DNA of 23,346 bases, from NCBI GenBank assembly GCA_947631875.1, contig CANRMV010000003.1, positions 1-23,346 on the forward strand, given 5' to 3'. The notes below the pieces were generated by a model. That model did no database searches, had not been told where the DNA came from, and saw only the letters and a program-made list of their open reading frames with translations. This DNA is from an uncultured Clostridia bacterium. GTDB taxonomy: Bacteria; Bacillota; Clostridia; Christensenellales; UBA1242. Shown piece by piece: positions 7,401 to 15,718 of this stretch. Numbering within the stretch: position 1 is the stretch's first letter; every line of letters begins with the position of its first letter. The translations under genes and the position numbers were made by a program.

Positions 7401-10400
7401 GTTGGAGACTCGCTTGTTTTGAATGTTGGTGACGAGGTTGAAATTAAAGTTGTTAAGTGGTTGCCTGTGGATGTTACAAACACACGAATTTCGCTTTATG
7501 AAATAAATGCATCTGGCAAAAAAGTGATTGAAATAAATTCCAAAACAAAAACGGTGAGAGCGGTTGACAGCGGAAAAACAAAACTTATGGTGGAACTTTC
7601 AAATGGGCTTGTGAAAGAGGTTGAAGTTGTTTGCATAAAAAAAGTTGAAAATCTTGTGCTTGAAGAGGAAGTGATAACTGCAAGCAGCACTCACACCATA
7701 CAAGTTGAAGTTTTGCCTGTGGATGCAACAAACAAAGCTTTGCAATATCAACTTAAAGAAACCGATCTTGCCACTTTGGAAGGCAACACTTTGCACTTTA
7801 AGAAAGCGGGAAGGGTGGAAGTGATTGTTTCAACAACCGATGGAAGCGGCGTTGAAAAAACAATATATGTGACAAGCACAATGGGCTTTTTGTCAAAGAT
7901 TGTTTTGAGGCAACAAAGTGTTTTAATCAAAAAAGGATTAAGTTTCAATATTGAAGTTCAAACGCTTCCTGTTGATGCAGAGAACAGCCAAGTTTCGTTT
8001 AAGATTGTTTCACAAACGGGCAATATTATAAACTTAATGCCAAACGGGCAAGTGGAGGCGATTTCTTGCGGAACGGCGATTGTCAGAGTTTTTGCACAAG
8101 ATTTTTATGGACAAGAAATTTTTGCCGACTGCGAAATTTCAGTGTATGAAAACATTTCGTCTTTTGAACTGCAATTTGAGCAAAATGTGGATAAATATCA
8201 AAATCAAAACACTTTTATAACAAGCAAAAATGAACTTGCCTTTCAAGTTGTTTGTGTGCCAACAGATGCACAAATAAATGGTATATCATATCAAATTCAT
8301 GACACAAACATGGCAAAAATAGAAGATGGAAAAATCATTTTCTTGCAAAAAGGCAGTGTTTCAATCACTTTCACTTGTGTGGACATAACTTCAAATGAAG
8401 TTTCAAAAACATTCAATTTCTATTATGTTGGAAACGACTTGATTGAGGCAACACTCGACAAAACTAATTGGCAAAACAACACATTAAATCTCAAAGTGGG
8501 GCAAGACTTTAAGTTCTCTCTTGAAAGAGCCCTGCCAAGCGACAACGAAAACTTAACGTTCACCATTCAAGACACCGTTGAAAAAAGAATTGACCCAAAC
8601 AAACAAGTTGCAAGATTTGACAACGGAACAATTTATGCTTTGAATGGCGGAACTTTTGAATTTACACTTTATGTGAACGGATATAAACTTGAAAAAATCA
8701 TTTTGAATGTTATAAGGGATGCCACAGCGATTGTGATTGATGGGCAAGAGGATGTGTATATTTCGTTGCCTTACTATAAAATAAGGGCACATGTTGCAGA
8801 AACTGACACTCAGCAAAGCGAAATTGGTTTTAAAACGGAAAGCAAAATTGCCACAATCAGCCAAGATGGAAATTTGACGTTCAGCGATTTTGGCGAATGC
8901 GAAGTTTTGGTGTATGTTGTGGAAAATCCTTCTATATTCAAAAGCGTGAAAGTAACTTACACACAATCAATTAAATCCATAGAATTTAACAAAACGAGAG
9001 AAAATCTTTATGTTGGAGAAAGTATAGAACTTAAAGTTGTGCCACAGCCATACACTTTGGAAGCGTTCAATTACACAATGAGAATTGACAACGAAACGGC
9101 AGCAATGCTCGTTAAACAAAATGACGGATATAGACTTATTGGATTGGCAGGCGGCACAGTCACAGTGACCGCCGAAGTTGAGGGAAGGGAAATAAGTGCC
9201 ACAAGAACATTCAACATTTTTGAAAAGATAAAGGACATCAAACTTGAACTTGACAAAACAAACGACACTAATGGGCATGGCGGATATCGAATTTTTGGAA
9301 CAAGATTTTTTGAAGAGAACAATACTGTCGTGAACACCTACAAAATGAATGTTTCTCTTCTTCCAACGCAAGCGTCAACGGAATTGCTTGAATGGAGTTC
9401 AAGTGACCAAACAAAAGCCACAGTGGATCAAAATGGGGTTGTCACATTTTTGGCACCAGGAAGGGTTGTGATAACAGTTAAGCAAAAAATGCCATATGAG
9501 GGGGCAAGCGTGGTTTCGGACAGTTATGAATTTGTCCTCATAGACGGAATTAATGTATACAACTATCAGCAGTTCAAAGTTGCAAACGGCACTTTGACCA
9601 CAGAAAATAAAGACAGAGCAGAAAACTTTTCCACACTTGTTTTGCAAAGCGACATTTCTCTTACAGAAGAATTCAAAACGCTTACATTTGGATATGATGT
9701 CATGGGAAATGGCTTTAAGATTGACCATTCAAAAGTGAAAAACGCAGGGCATTTCTATATATCAAAAAACAACATAGTTTTGGACAATGTTGTGTTGAAA
9801 GCGGTTGAATACATCAACGGAGCACAATTAAAAGACACGGGAAATGTTTTGGAAATAATAAACTGTTCAAACATTCTTCTATACAACACAATCATTGAGG
9901 GAGCCGAGACGGGAATAAGAACAGAATCGACGCAAGTTAAATTGGATGGATGCATTATAAGAAACTGTTTGCTTCTTGGCATGAAAGCCGCACCAGGAAG
10001 CAAGATCAACATCAAGGATACAATTTTTGCATCAAGTTATATTGGGATTATGTTTTCGCGAAATCAAACAGGAGTTTTAAGCACAGTATCCTTAGAGGGT
10101 GAAGTTCGATTCTATAATTGGGCAACTTTGCAACAAGTTGAGCAAAGCATTGACTTAAAAAAATATATAGATCAAGCCATTCCGGGCGCTTCAAGCCTTC
10201 TCAACCTAAACGACATTTATAAGCAGATTGAAGACACTGCAAGAGAAAAAGGTGAGGACTACGCCTATGTGTATAATGGAAAAACTTATTATAATTTCGC
10301 AATCTTTTCGTTTAAGGCAGAAGTTTTAGGCAAGACATTTTCTTTTGAAGGAAGCGTTTCCAAATCAAATTTGGCGCCTTCATGCAACTATTCAAATTTC

Positions 10401-10556
10401 GCCTTTTCATGTTCCGCATCGGTTATAGGCGTCCAAATTCCTCTGGACTGCTCTGCTGTTTCGCTTAAAGCTGACAAACCTTTCATCAAACCAGGTGACA
10501 CATATTTAGACAATCCAGCGATAGAAGCGGGAATAAGGCAAAAAAGTAGATTTTAA
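4413..10556 (+). CDS. Giant surface protein: about 19 Ig-like (Big_2) units plus beta-helix region
   Basis: This 2047-residue protein is probably exported. Residues 2-22 form a lysine-then-hydrophobic N-terminus that may be a Sec signal or an uncleaved anchor. About 19 Ig-like units of 80-105 residues fill roughly 35-1712. Typical Big_2 landmarks are VTLxxGDSLDLS-like starts, PxxATNxxVxF centres and GxVxxxxxGxxxIxxxxxDG ends. Units 3-18 alternate between two subtypes. Residues about 1713-1930 look like a parallel beta-helix (pectin-lyase fold) with VLEIINCSNILLYNTII and TQVKLDGCIIRN turns. A polar 115-residue tail with four cysteines follows. There is no LPXTG, SLH domain or C-terminal helix. 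The start is ATG 4413 after GAGGTG, one base past the permease stop. It may act in adhesion, as a stalk or in glycan binding; no active-site motif is recognisable. Confidence 0.88.
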   Translation: MKKLMLFLMVAIPIIVVMIVKLTATVAVGDVFISVESITLSEDSISAMVGDSLDLSFTIYPEVASNQDVFWNSSNESAAVVDLNGHVDFVGIGSGYISASTKDGNKTSQCSFYVGDTKVHQVKLTAAENFVHINDTLQLSANVLPNEATNQDVSFYSSDESIAEVDSNGLVTGLQEGYVTITVTTDEGGFTDSIDLAVIYPVEALVVEKEEVITSSKTYQIEYLVQPDSATNKNVTFEVENPEIASVNHTGLVTFNKAGETKITLTTLDGNFQRTVKFIYTEGYAYDLILEEPSMIIDVDSAPVEIKYQTFPENLYSTKVEFSSYDENVAYVDAAGFIHAAKSGNTVINLKVQKSDKTYIQKQIYVTVVSPAKEILIDDGITAEKTYQLNPKASPDDAKDVKYYYHIIDEDKATVSTSGLVVFNTQSPCTVAVDIYANEDRSEVSKRVHITYTAGKVAEFKLLEKNITLSCGETAELKYEILPENATIKPMTLSIESNNPILGEGDVVEIVDGSIHALSGGTAVVKVLFVLYDNRVVEEYCEVNVVRQPTDLEIEINLEKYNNQYVTAQNVVEFSGKILPLDAAAQNIDWAVNDSTTAFIRGNTLIFNRVGFVTLTATLGQISKSVEIYYAGANPVNAEVNATFNGQNVPIPQKMKVGESFEVFISKIVPTYQVMPAFSLQTTNQKTLDPKGKVLQVENGMVKAVAGGSATLVVYIASSIRLNFAIEVERTPEKISILNADIQVTSSTVELQCEVLPVDTTNKTVVYVVEEENLATIEGTTLTFKQNGLVHITAFCQANESIRTTFTIEKVEKNVLIYNLENSSATFNKGEIITFNLDEEYTVKIEENLPLVAGENVVQIQGKSLHTVSAGIAKILVSTKDKKYHIQIVVNQLVEDIDFVGAEDTYENEYVVGKDVVALDFEVRPTFATNAEISFSLVDSISADGKQEMIAYISDKKLYFTKAGTVKLQVVSADKNVSKTISIRFTGGDALDAQLSVGDSLVLNVGDEVEIKVVKWLPVDVTNTRISLYEINASGKKVIEINSKTKTVRAVDSGKTKLMVELSNGLVKEVEVVCIKKVENLVLEEEVITASSTHTIQVEVLPVDATNKALQYQLKETDLATLEGNTLHFKKAGRVEVIVSTTDGSGVEKTIYVTSTMGFLSKIVLRQQSVLIKKGLSFNIEVQTLPVDAENSQVSFKIVSQTGNIINLMPNGQVEAISCGTAIVRVFAQDFYGQEIFADCEISVYENISSFELQFEQNVDKYQNQNTFITSKNELAFQVVCVPTDAQINGISYQIHDTNMAKIEDGKIIFLQKGSVSITFTCVDITSNEVSKTFNFYYVGNDLIEATLDKTNWQNNTLNLKVGQDFKFSLERALPSDNENLTFTIQDTVEKRIDPNKQVARFDNGTIYALNGGTFEFTLYVNGYKLEKIILNVIRDATAIVIDGQEDVYISLPYYKIRAHVAETDTQQSEIGFKTESKIATISQDGNLTFSDFGECEVLVYVVENPSIFKSVKVTYTQSIKSIEFNKTRENLYVGESIELKVVPQPYTLEAFNYTMRIDNETAAMLVKQNDGYRLIGLAGGTVTVTAEVEGREISATRTFNIFEKIKDIKLELDKTNDTNGHGGYRIFGTRFFEENNTVVNTYKMNVSLLPTQASTELLEWSSSDQTKATVDQNGVVTFLAPGRVVITVKQKMPYEGASVVSDSYEFVLIDGINVYNYQQFKVANGTLTTENKDRAENFSTLVLQSDISLTEEFKTLTFGYDVMGNGFKIDHSKVKNAGHFYISKNNIVLDNVVLKAVEYINGAQLKDTGNVLEIINCSNILLYNTIIEGAETGIRTESTQVKLDGCIIRNCLLLGMKAAPGSKINIKDTIFASSYIGIMFSRNQTGVLSTVSLEGEVRFYNWATLQQVEQSIDLKKYIDQAIPGASSLLNLNDIYKQIEDTAREKGEDYAYVYNGKTYYNFAIFSFKAEVLGKTFSFEGSVSKSNLAPSCNYSNFAFSCSASVIGVQIPLDCSAVSLKADKPFIKPGDTYLDNPAIEAGIRQKSRF
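4515..9546 (+). repeat. Protein-level tandem array of Ig-like units in two alternating subtypes
   Basis: I divide the array into 19 units. From unit 3 to unit 18, odd units (type A) have a central-strand motif like NTLxFxxxGxVxxT and mostly end in IYYAG, ITYTAG or RFTGG. Even units (type B) have VxAxxGGTxxxxV and end in NVVR, EVER or NVIR. The true period is therefore an A-B pair of about 170-185 residues, about eight copies long. Type A units 9 and 13 are especially alike (EVLPVDTTNK and EVLPVDATNK, with matching DNA), which suggests later block duplication. DNA identity between most units is low. Confidence 0.75.
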
Positions 10557-10572
10557 TTAAAAGGAGAAAGAC

Positions 10573-13500
10573 ATGGCAAAAAAAATTAGCAAACTTTTTG
10601 TTTTGGTATTTATGCTGGCAGCACTTTGCCTGTCTTTTCCTATTGCCGCACAATGTTTTCAAGTGGACACCGCAAACGCAACTGCGATTGAGGGAAAGTC
10701 CGGCAACACATACAGCATGACGGGCCTTGTGGGTTACAAGCCAAAACACTTTTTTGTTGATGACAACGACCAAAGCACACTTATCAATGCGAAAGCCTCA
10801 GCAAGAAAAGAAAAATATTATTCCATTGTTTCCTCTGGCAGCGGTGAAAGTTCGGGTTGGGGAGAACTGAGCCTGACACCTGACATGAAACCTTTTGTGG
10901 AACAAGGGTTGCTTTATGCACAGGCAACTTCTCTTGTCAGCCTCTCAAAAAACGAACAAATAACATTAAAAATCTCTTCTGGGCAGGATTTTCAACAAAT
11001 TGATGCGTCGGGCGGACTTGTTGAAACGCCACTGCTTAAAATTGACGATTTCAATCAAAATATAAGATTTTATTTTGAAACCACCTCCAACAATTTTGTG
11101 CTTGATTTGCCAACAATAAAATTGCTTACGCAAATTGAAACCGTTACGCTGGAACAAACAAGCAGGCAGGTTGCACCAGGCGAACTTGTCAGGATGAATG
11201 CATATAACGATGTCACAAAAATTTCTGGTGTTTCTGGGAATTTTGCAAGTTTTTCAAAGATAAATCATGCGATTGAATATGAATTTCTTTCTGGAAAAGA
11301 TGATGTTGAGGTGATTGGCACAAACATTTTCATCAAAAAAAGTGCAAAAAATGGCACAACAGTGCAGTTGCGTGCCATTTGCAACAAAAATTCCTATTCA
11401 ACTGAAAAAATTAACTCTGGCGATTTTATAACCTTCACCGTCAACACGGAGATTTCTATGGTTGATGTGCAGGTGAGGACAGATTTTGAAGCCCCTGCAA
11501 ACTTTTTTGGCGTGGGGCCAACCGAAAAAGATAAAAGAATAACCTTAACCGTTGAAACAAACAAGGGCTTTGAATTTTTGGGCTGGGAAGTTGACGGTGT
11601 GTTTAAAACAAAAAACAGAAAATTAACCGTAAATGCCATTGTCGGGCAAGACATTTATGCCAAGTTTATAAAAACAATTCAAGTTGAAGCAATTAAAATT
11701 CGCAGCAGGGCTTACAACGGAAAAACGGAAATTGACGAAAGCGAAGCGGTTGTTTCTTTTGCCGGAGTTGAAAGTGGGCACGAGTTGACTTTGTCTGGCG
11801 TTTCATATGAATATGAGGATGCAGATGTTGGCAAGAACAAATATGTTAAAACATCTTACAATTCACTAACTTTGTCTGGAAAGGATGCGGGAATTTACAG
11901 TTTGGAAACTGACGCTTTACCACAGGCGGTTGGGGAAATTGATAAGAGAGATGCCACAGTCATTTGCAAAGATGCTTCAAAGGAATATATGCAAAGTGAC
12001 CCAACATTTTTGTTTGAAGCAGAAAATGTTGTCACAGGGCAAGTGCTTGCAGGGACATTGTCAAGACAATCGGGCGAGGCGATTGGCAAATATAAAATAA
12101 ATGCGGGAACACTTGTTGAAAGGAATCCAAACTACAACTTGATTTTTGAAGGCGAGGCATATCTACAAATTTTGCCAAGAACGCTGTCTCTCACCAATGT
12201 TGCAGTTGAGGACAAAGTGTATGACAAAACGAATAAGGCAACAGCCACAGCGCAATTAAACAATGTTTATGGAAATGAAAATGTGCAGGTGAAACTTAGC
12301 GGGGAATTTGCTTCTGTGAACGCTGGTGACAACATTGAAGTTCGTATAACAGAAACAGAACTTTATGGCAAAGATGCCGCCAATTATGTTGTAACAAAAT
12401 ACACTCAGCCTCTTTATGGCAAAATTTTGCCAAAGCCAATCACAATCACAGCAAGAAACAGCGAAAGCGTTTATGGCGACAATCCACAATACAATTTCAG
12501 CATTGAAGGGCTTGTGGATGATGAAACTTTGGACAACATTTTTACTCTTGAAAACACAAATGTGGGACAGCATGAAATCTTGCTTTCATCACTAAACAAC
12601 AAAAATTATGTGGTTGAAAAATTTGTCCCAGCCACGCACACCATAACTCCAAGAGAAGTTATCGTCCTCGCCCAAGCGAAAACAAAAACATTTGGCGATG
12701 ATGACGGCACGATTCCATTTGTGACACAAAATCTTGTTGTGGGGGACAGTTTTAATGGAAAACTGTCTCGAAGCGAAGGCGAAGATGTTGGACGATATGA
12801 AATTTTGCAAGGGGATTTGAATAATCTAAATTACACAATCAAGTTTGTTTCAAACATTTTTGAAATATTGCCACGACAAATTGTTGTGAATATAACTTTT
12901 TTAGATAAAGATTATGACGGCACAACATCTGTTGATTATTATGCAGATTTTGAAAACAATATAAAAAATGAAAAGTTCACATGTAATTTAGAGGCCGTGC
13001 TTTCCAGCAAAGATTGCGGAAAAGTGGATGTTCAAATTTTGGAAAAGAACGTTGACTGCCAAAACATCACAAATTACACTTTTGCTTATCATGTGGAAAA
13101 CGCTCAAATTGAAATCAGAAAAAGAAAGGCAGGCATAAACGTTTTAAACACCAGCAAAATTTATGGACAGGCGGACCCAATTTTCAATTATGAGGTGAAA
13201 AACATAATTGGAGACGAAACTTTACAATTAAACATTGCAAGAAGAAAAGGCGAAAATGTTGGGCAATATTCCTTCTATTACATGTTTTCAGGAGATCTCA
13301 ATTATGACCTAACTTTCACAAATCAAACATTTGAAATTTTGCCAAGAGAGATGAAAATTTTGGTTGAAAATCAAAGCAAGATTTTTGGTGATGAGGACCC
13401 AATAATAGAATACAAACTTATTGAAGATTTTTGTTTTGATGACACGGCAGAAAAAGTGTTTGACGGGCAAATTCGCAGAAGTGTGGGCGAGGATGTGGGT

Positions 13501-15687
13501 GTTTACACTTATGATTTGTCGCAGTTGTCAAGCAGTGCAAATTACATTTTCACAAATGCGGAAAGCACAAATTTCATAATAACCAAACGACCAATTTCCG
13601 TTTCAATTTCAAATGCAACAAAGATGTATGGCGATGATGACCCTGTTTATGAATATTCTGTGTCAAATGACATTGCAGGACAAAACTTTGAGGCAAAAAT
13701 TTCGCGAGAATATGGCGAAGATGTTGGTTCTTACAAACTTTTTTGTGCAAACTTAAATGACCCAAGATATGTTGTGGACTATTCGGAGGGGAGGCTTACG
13801 ATTGACCCTTGTGAAATCACGCTTAAAGCAGATGAAAAAATGAAAATCTATGGCGAAGCCGACCCAATTTTAACAGCCTCAATAAGCAAAGGTTATTTGC
13901 GACTTAATGACCGCTTGGAAAGCATAATATCGGGCAGCCCTGTGCGAGAAAAAGGCGAAAATGTTGGCGAATATCAAATAAGTTTAGGCTCTCTTTCATA
14001 TGGTGCAAACTATCATATAATTTTTGAAAACGGGCTCTTGCAAATTTTGCAAAGACACATAACAATATACGCCTGTGAAAACTCAAAAATCTATGGCGAG
14101 GCCGACCCAGATTTTGACTTCACTGTTGGTGGCGATGGGCTTGTTTTTGATGATGTTGTTGAGGGCAAACTTTCAAGAAGTGAAGGCGAAACGGTTGGTT
14201 TTTATGACATTTTGCAGGGAGGAATTCACACAAGCAAAAACTATTATTTTGATTTTGTCACATCAAAGTTTGAAATAGTTAAGCGTGCACTTCAAGTTGT
14301 TCCAACAACACTTTCAAAGCAGTATGGCGAAGAGGATGTTGAAATTGAATATGAAATTCAAGGCAAACTTTTTGGCGACGACACTTTAACGGGCAAACTA
14401 TATCGTGACACAACAAAAAATCAAATTGGAAGATATCAAATTTATTCATCCCTTTACAATCCAAATTATGAAATTTCTTTGGCAATAAATTATTTTACAA
14501 TTTTGCCAAGAGACATTGTGATTGAGGCAAAAAGTTTTCAAATTGTGTATGGGCAGCAAGAGCCACAATTATCTTACAAAATCATTTCGGGCAGTCTGAT
14601 TGCTGGAGATGAAATAAGTGGTGACATTTATCGCACAAAAGGCAATTCTGTTGGCGTGTATGACATTTTAAGCAGGCTTACAATAAACAGAAACTACAAT
14701 ATAATTTTCCTCAAAGGCACATTGGAAATTTTGCCATTAAGCATAACAATCCAAAGCAAAGATTATCAAAAAATTTATGGACAAAGTGACCCAACATTTT
14801 CTTATGAAATTATTTCAGGCAACCTCATAAATGGAGACCAACTTTATGGCGTGTTGTTCAGAGAAAAGGGCGAGGATGTTGGAGAATACAGCCTTGTGAA
14901 TGGAGTTTACAACGCAAACTATCAAATAACACTGCTTCCTGCCAAACTTGAAATTTTGAAGAAAACTGTGAAAATGGTTTCTGGTGTTTATGACAAGATT
15001 TTTGATGGCACAACAAAAGCACATCTAAAAAATCCATACATTTCAGGCATTATAGACGATGTTTTTCTTGAATATGACCGCGAAAATTGCGCCGAGTTTG
15101 AAAGGGTTGAAGTTGGCAATCATATTGCAGTTTTTGTGCATAACATTTCAATAATTGGCGAAAAAGCAGGAAATTACAACCTGGTTTTGCCAGAAGATTT
15201 GTATGCCAACATAACTTTGCCAGAACTCGAAAAAGAAGAAGTTAAAATCACAGCAAAAGATGCGGTGCTTCAAGGGGATTTCAATCTAAACTACTCATCT
15301 CAAAAATTGGAAACGGGGCAGGGTGTTCAAAATCGCAAATTTATGTATGTTTACAACATTTGGCTGGAAGACAACGAAGAGATTGTGTCTCCTCAAAGTT
15401 TGTTCACAATAAAAGTTGGTGTGCCACAAGAAATGTTGAAAAAAGACAAAATTTTTGTTTATCAAAAAAATCAAAAAGGTGAATTTGTGCTTGTTGAAAG
15501 CGAAAAAGGTGAGGATGGCAAGTTAATCATCACATCCGCATCTTTGGGAGAAATTTATCTTGCAATAGAGGACGAAGCATGGCTGGATTGGGGAGCGTTC
15601 ATCTCAGTTATCGCGCTTGCTGTTGTGGGAATTTTAACTTGCATAAGCATAATTTTAAAAAGACGAAAAAAGTTGAAAATAAAATAA
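10573..15687 (+). CDS. Giant MBG/YDG-repeat surface protein with C-terminal membrane anchor
   Basis: This 1704-residue protein has a classic signal peptide: lysines at 3-7, a hydrophobic core near 8-25 and likely cleavage after about residue 25-30. Residues 31-318 match nothing I recognise. Residues about 320-365 contain GFEFLGWEVDG and IYAKF, an InlB/Listeria-Bacteroides-type beta-grasp unit. Residues about 369-1556 carry 15 tandem MBG and YDG units. A junction region follows, then a transmembrane helix near 1673-1695 and the basic tail KRRKKLKIK. The anchor is thus a simple stop-transfer sequence rather than sortase. AAAAGGAG precedes ATG 10573, and the gene starts 16 bases after the Big_2 gene and ends at a strong terminator. 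MBG domains occur in adhesins and fibrous surface proteins, and no catalytic residues are apparent. It is probably displayed together with the preceding protein. Confidence 0.9.
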   Translation: MAKKISKLFVLVFMLAALCLSFPIAAQCFQVDTANATAIEGKSGNTYSMTGLVGYKPKHFFVDDNDQSTLINAKASARKEKYYSIVSSGSGESSGWGELSLTPDMKPFVEQGLLYAQATSLVSLSKNEQITLKISSGQDFQQIDASGGLVETPLLKIDDFNQNIRFYFETTSNNFVLDLPTIKLLTQIETVTLEQTSRQVAPGELVRMNAYNDVTKISGVSGNFASFSKINHAIEYEFLSGKDDVEVIGTNIFIKKSAKNGTTVQLRAICNKNSYSTEKINSGDFITFTVNTEISMVDVQVRTDFEAPANFFGVGPTEKDKRITLTVETNKGFEFLGWEVDGVFKTKNRKLTVNAIVGQDIYAKFIKTIQVEAIKIRSRAYNGKTEIDESEAVVSFAGVESGHELTLSGVSYEYEDADVGKNKYVKTSYNSLTLSGKDAGIYSLETDALPQAVGEIDKRDATVICKDASKEYMQSDPTFLFEAENVVTGQVLAGTLSRQSGEAIGKYKINAGTLVERNPNYNLIFEGEAYLQILPRTLSLTNVAVEDKVYDKTNKATATAQLNNVYGNENVQVKLSGEFASVNAGDNIEVRITETELYGKDAANYVVTKYTQPLYGKILPKPITITARNSESVYGDNPQYNFSIEGLVDDETLDNIFTLENTNVGQHEILLSSLNNKNYVVEKFVPATHTITPREVIVLAQAKTKTFGDDDGTIPFVTQNLVVGDSFNGKLSRSEGEDVGRYEILQGDLNNLNYTIKFVSNIFEILPRQIVVNITFLDKDYDGTTSVDYYADFENNIKNEKFTCNLEAVLSSKDCGKVDVQILEKNVDCQNITNYTFAYHVENAQIEIRKRKAGINVLNTSKIYGQADPIFNYEVKNIIGDETLQLNIARRKGENVGQYSFYYMFSGDLNYDLTFTNQTFEILPREMKILVENQSKIFGDEDPIIEYKLIEDFCFDDTAEKVFDGQIRRSVGEDVGVYTYDLSQLSSSANYIFTNAESTNFIITKRPISVSISNATKMYGDDDPVYEYSVSNDIAGQNFEAKISREYGEDVGSYKLFCANLNDPRYVVDYSEGRLTIDPCEITLKADEKMKIYGEADPILTASISKGYLRLNDRLESIISGSPVREKGENVGEYQISLGSLSYGANYHIIFENGLLQILQRHITIYACENSKIYGEADPDFDFTVGGDGLVFDDVVEGKLSRSEGETVGFYDILQGGIHTSKNYYFDFVTSKFEIVKRALQVVPTTLSKQYGEEDVEIEYEIQGKLFGDDTLTGKLYRDTTKNQIGRYQIYSSLYNPNYEISLAINYFTILPRDIVIEAKSFQIVYGQQEPQLSYKIISGSLIAGDEISGDIYRTKGNSVGVYDILSRLTINRNYNIIFLKGTLEILPLSITIQSKDYQKIYGQSDPTFSYEIISGNLINGDQLYGVLFREKGEDVGEYSLVNGVYNANYQITLLPAKLEILKKTVKMVSGVYDKIFDGTTKAHLKNPYISGIIDDVFLEYDRENCAEFERVEVGNHIAVFVHNISIIGEKAGNYNLVLPEDLYANITLPELEKEEVKITAKDAVLQGDFNLNYSSQKLETGQGVQNRKFMYVYNIWLEDNEEIVSPQSLFTIKVGVPQEMLKKDKIFVYQKNQKGEFVLVESEKGEDGKLIITSASLGEIYLAIEDEAWLDWGAFISVIALAVVGILTCISIILKRRKKLKIK
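11677..15240 (+). repeat. Tandem MBG/YDG array of 15 units
   Basis: Units begin at about residues 369, 461, 538, 623, 696, 770, 854, 927, 1008, 1082, 1163, 1240, 1315, 1391 and 1466. Eleven are MBG type (kIYGxxDPxFxYxI, GdxLxGxLxRxxGExVGxY, NYxIxF, then EILPRx). Four are YDG type (KxYDGTT or DKxYDKTN, GKDAxNY): the 1st, 3rd, 6th and 15th. The linker ILPR is repeated almost exactly, giving recurring DNA near ATTTTGCCAAGAG. Adjacent units at 1315 and 1391 (IISGSLIAGD and IISGNLINGD) and at 1082 and 1163 (KIYGEADP twice) look most recently related. Confidence 0.85.
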
Positions 15688-15718
15688 AACTCTTCTAATT
15701 GAAGAGTTTTTATTTTTC
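15687..15718. terminator. Bidirectional terminator closing the giant-protein operon
   Basis: AAACTCTTC (15687-15695) and GAAGAGTTT (15701-15709) form a perfect nine-pair stem with loop TAATT, followed by a T tract. The A-rich flank on the other side supplies Ts for the convergent minus-strand gene, whose stop codon begins at 15710 beside the stem. Confidence 0.88.

Noticed and set aside
11677..15240. CRISPR-like array suggested by recurrent ATTTTGCCAAGAG words
   Set aside because: The words recur at domain spacing (about 225 bases), encode the ILPR linker in one continuous frame, and vary synonymously.
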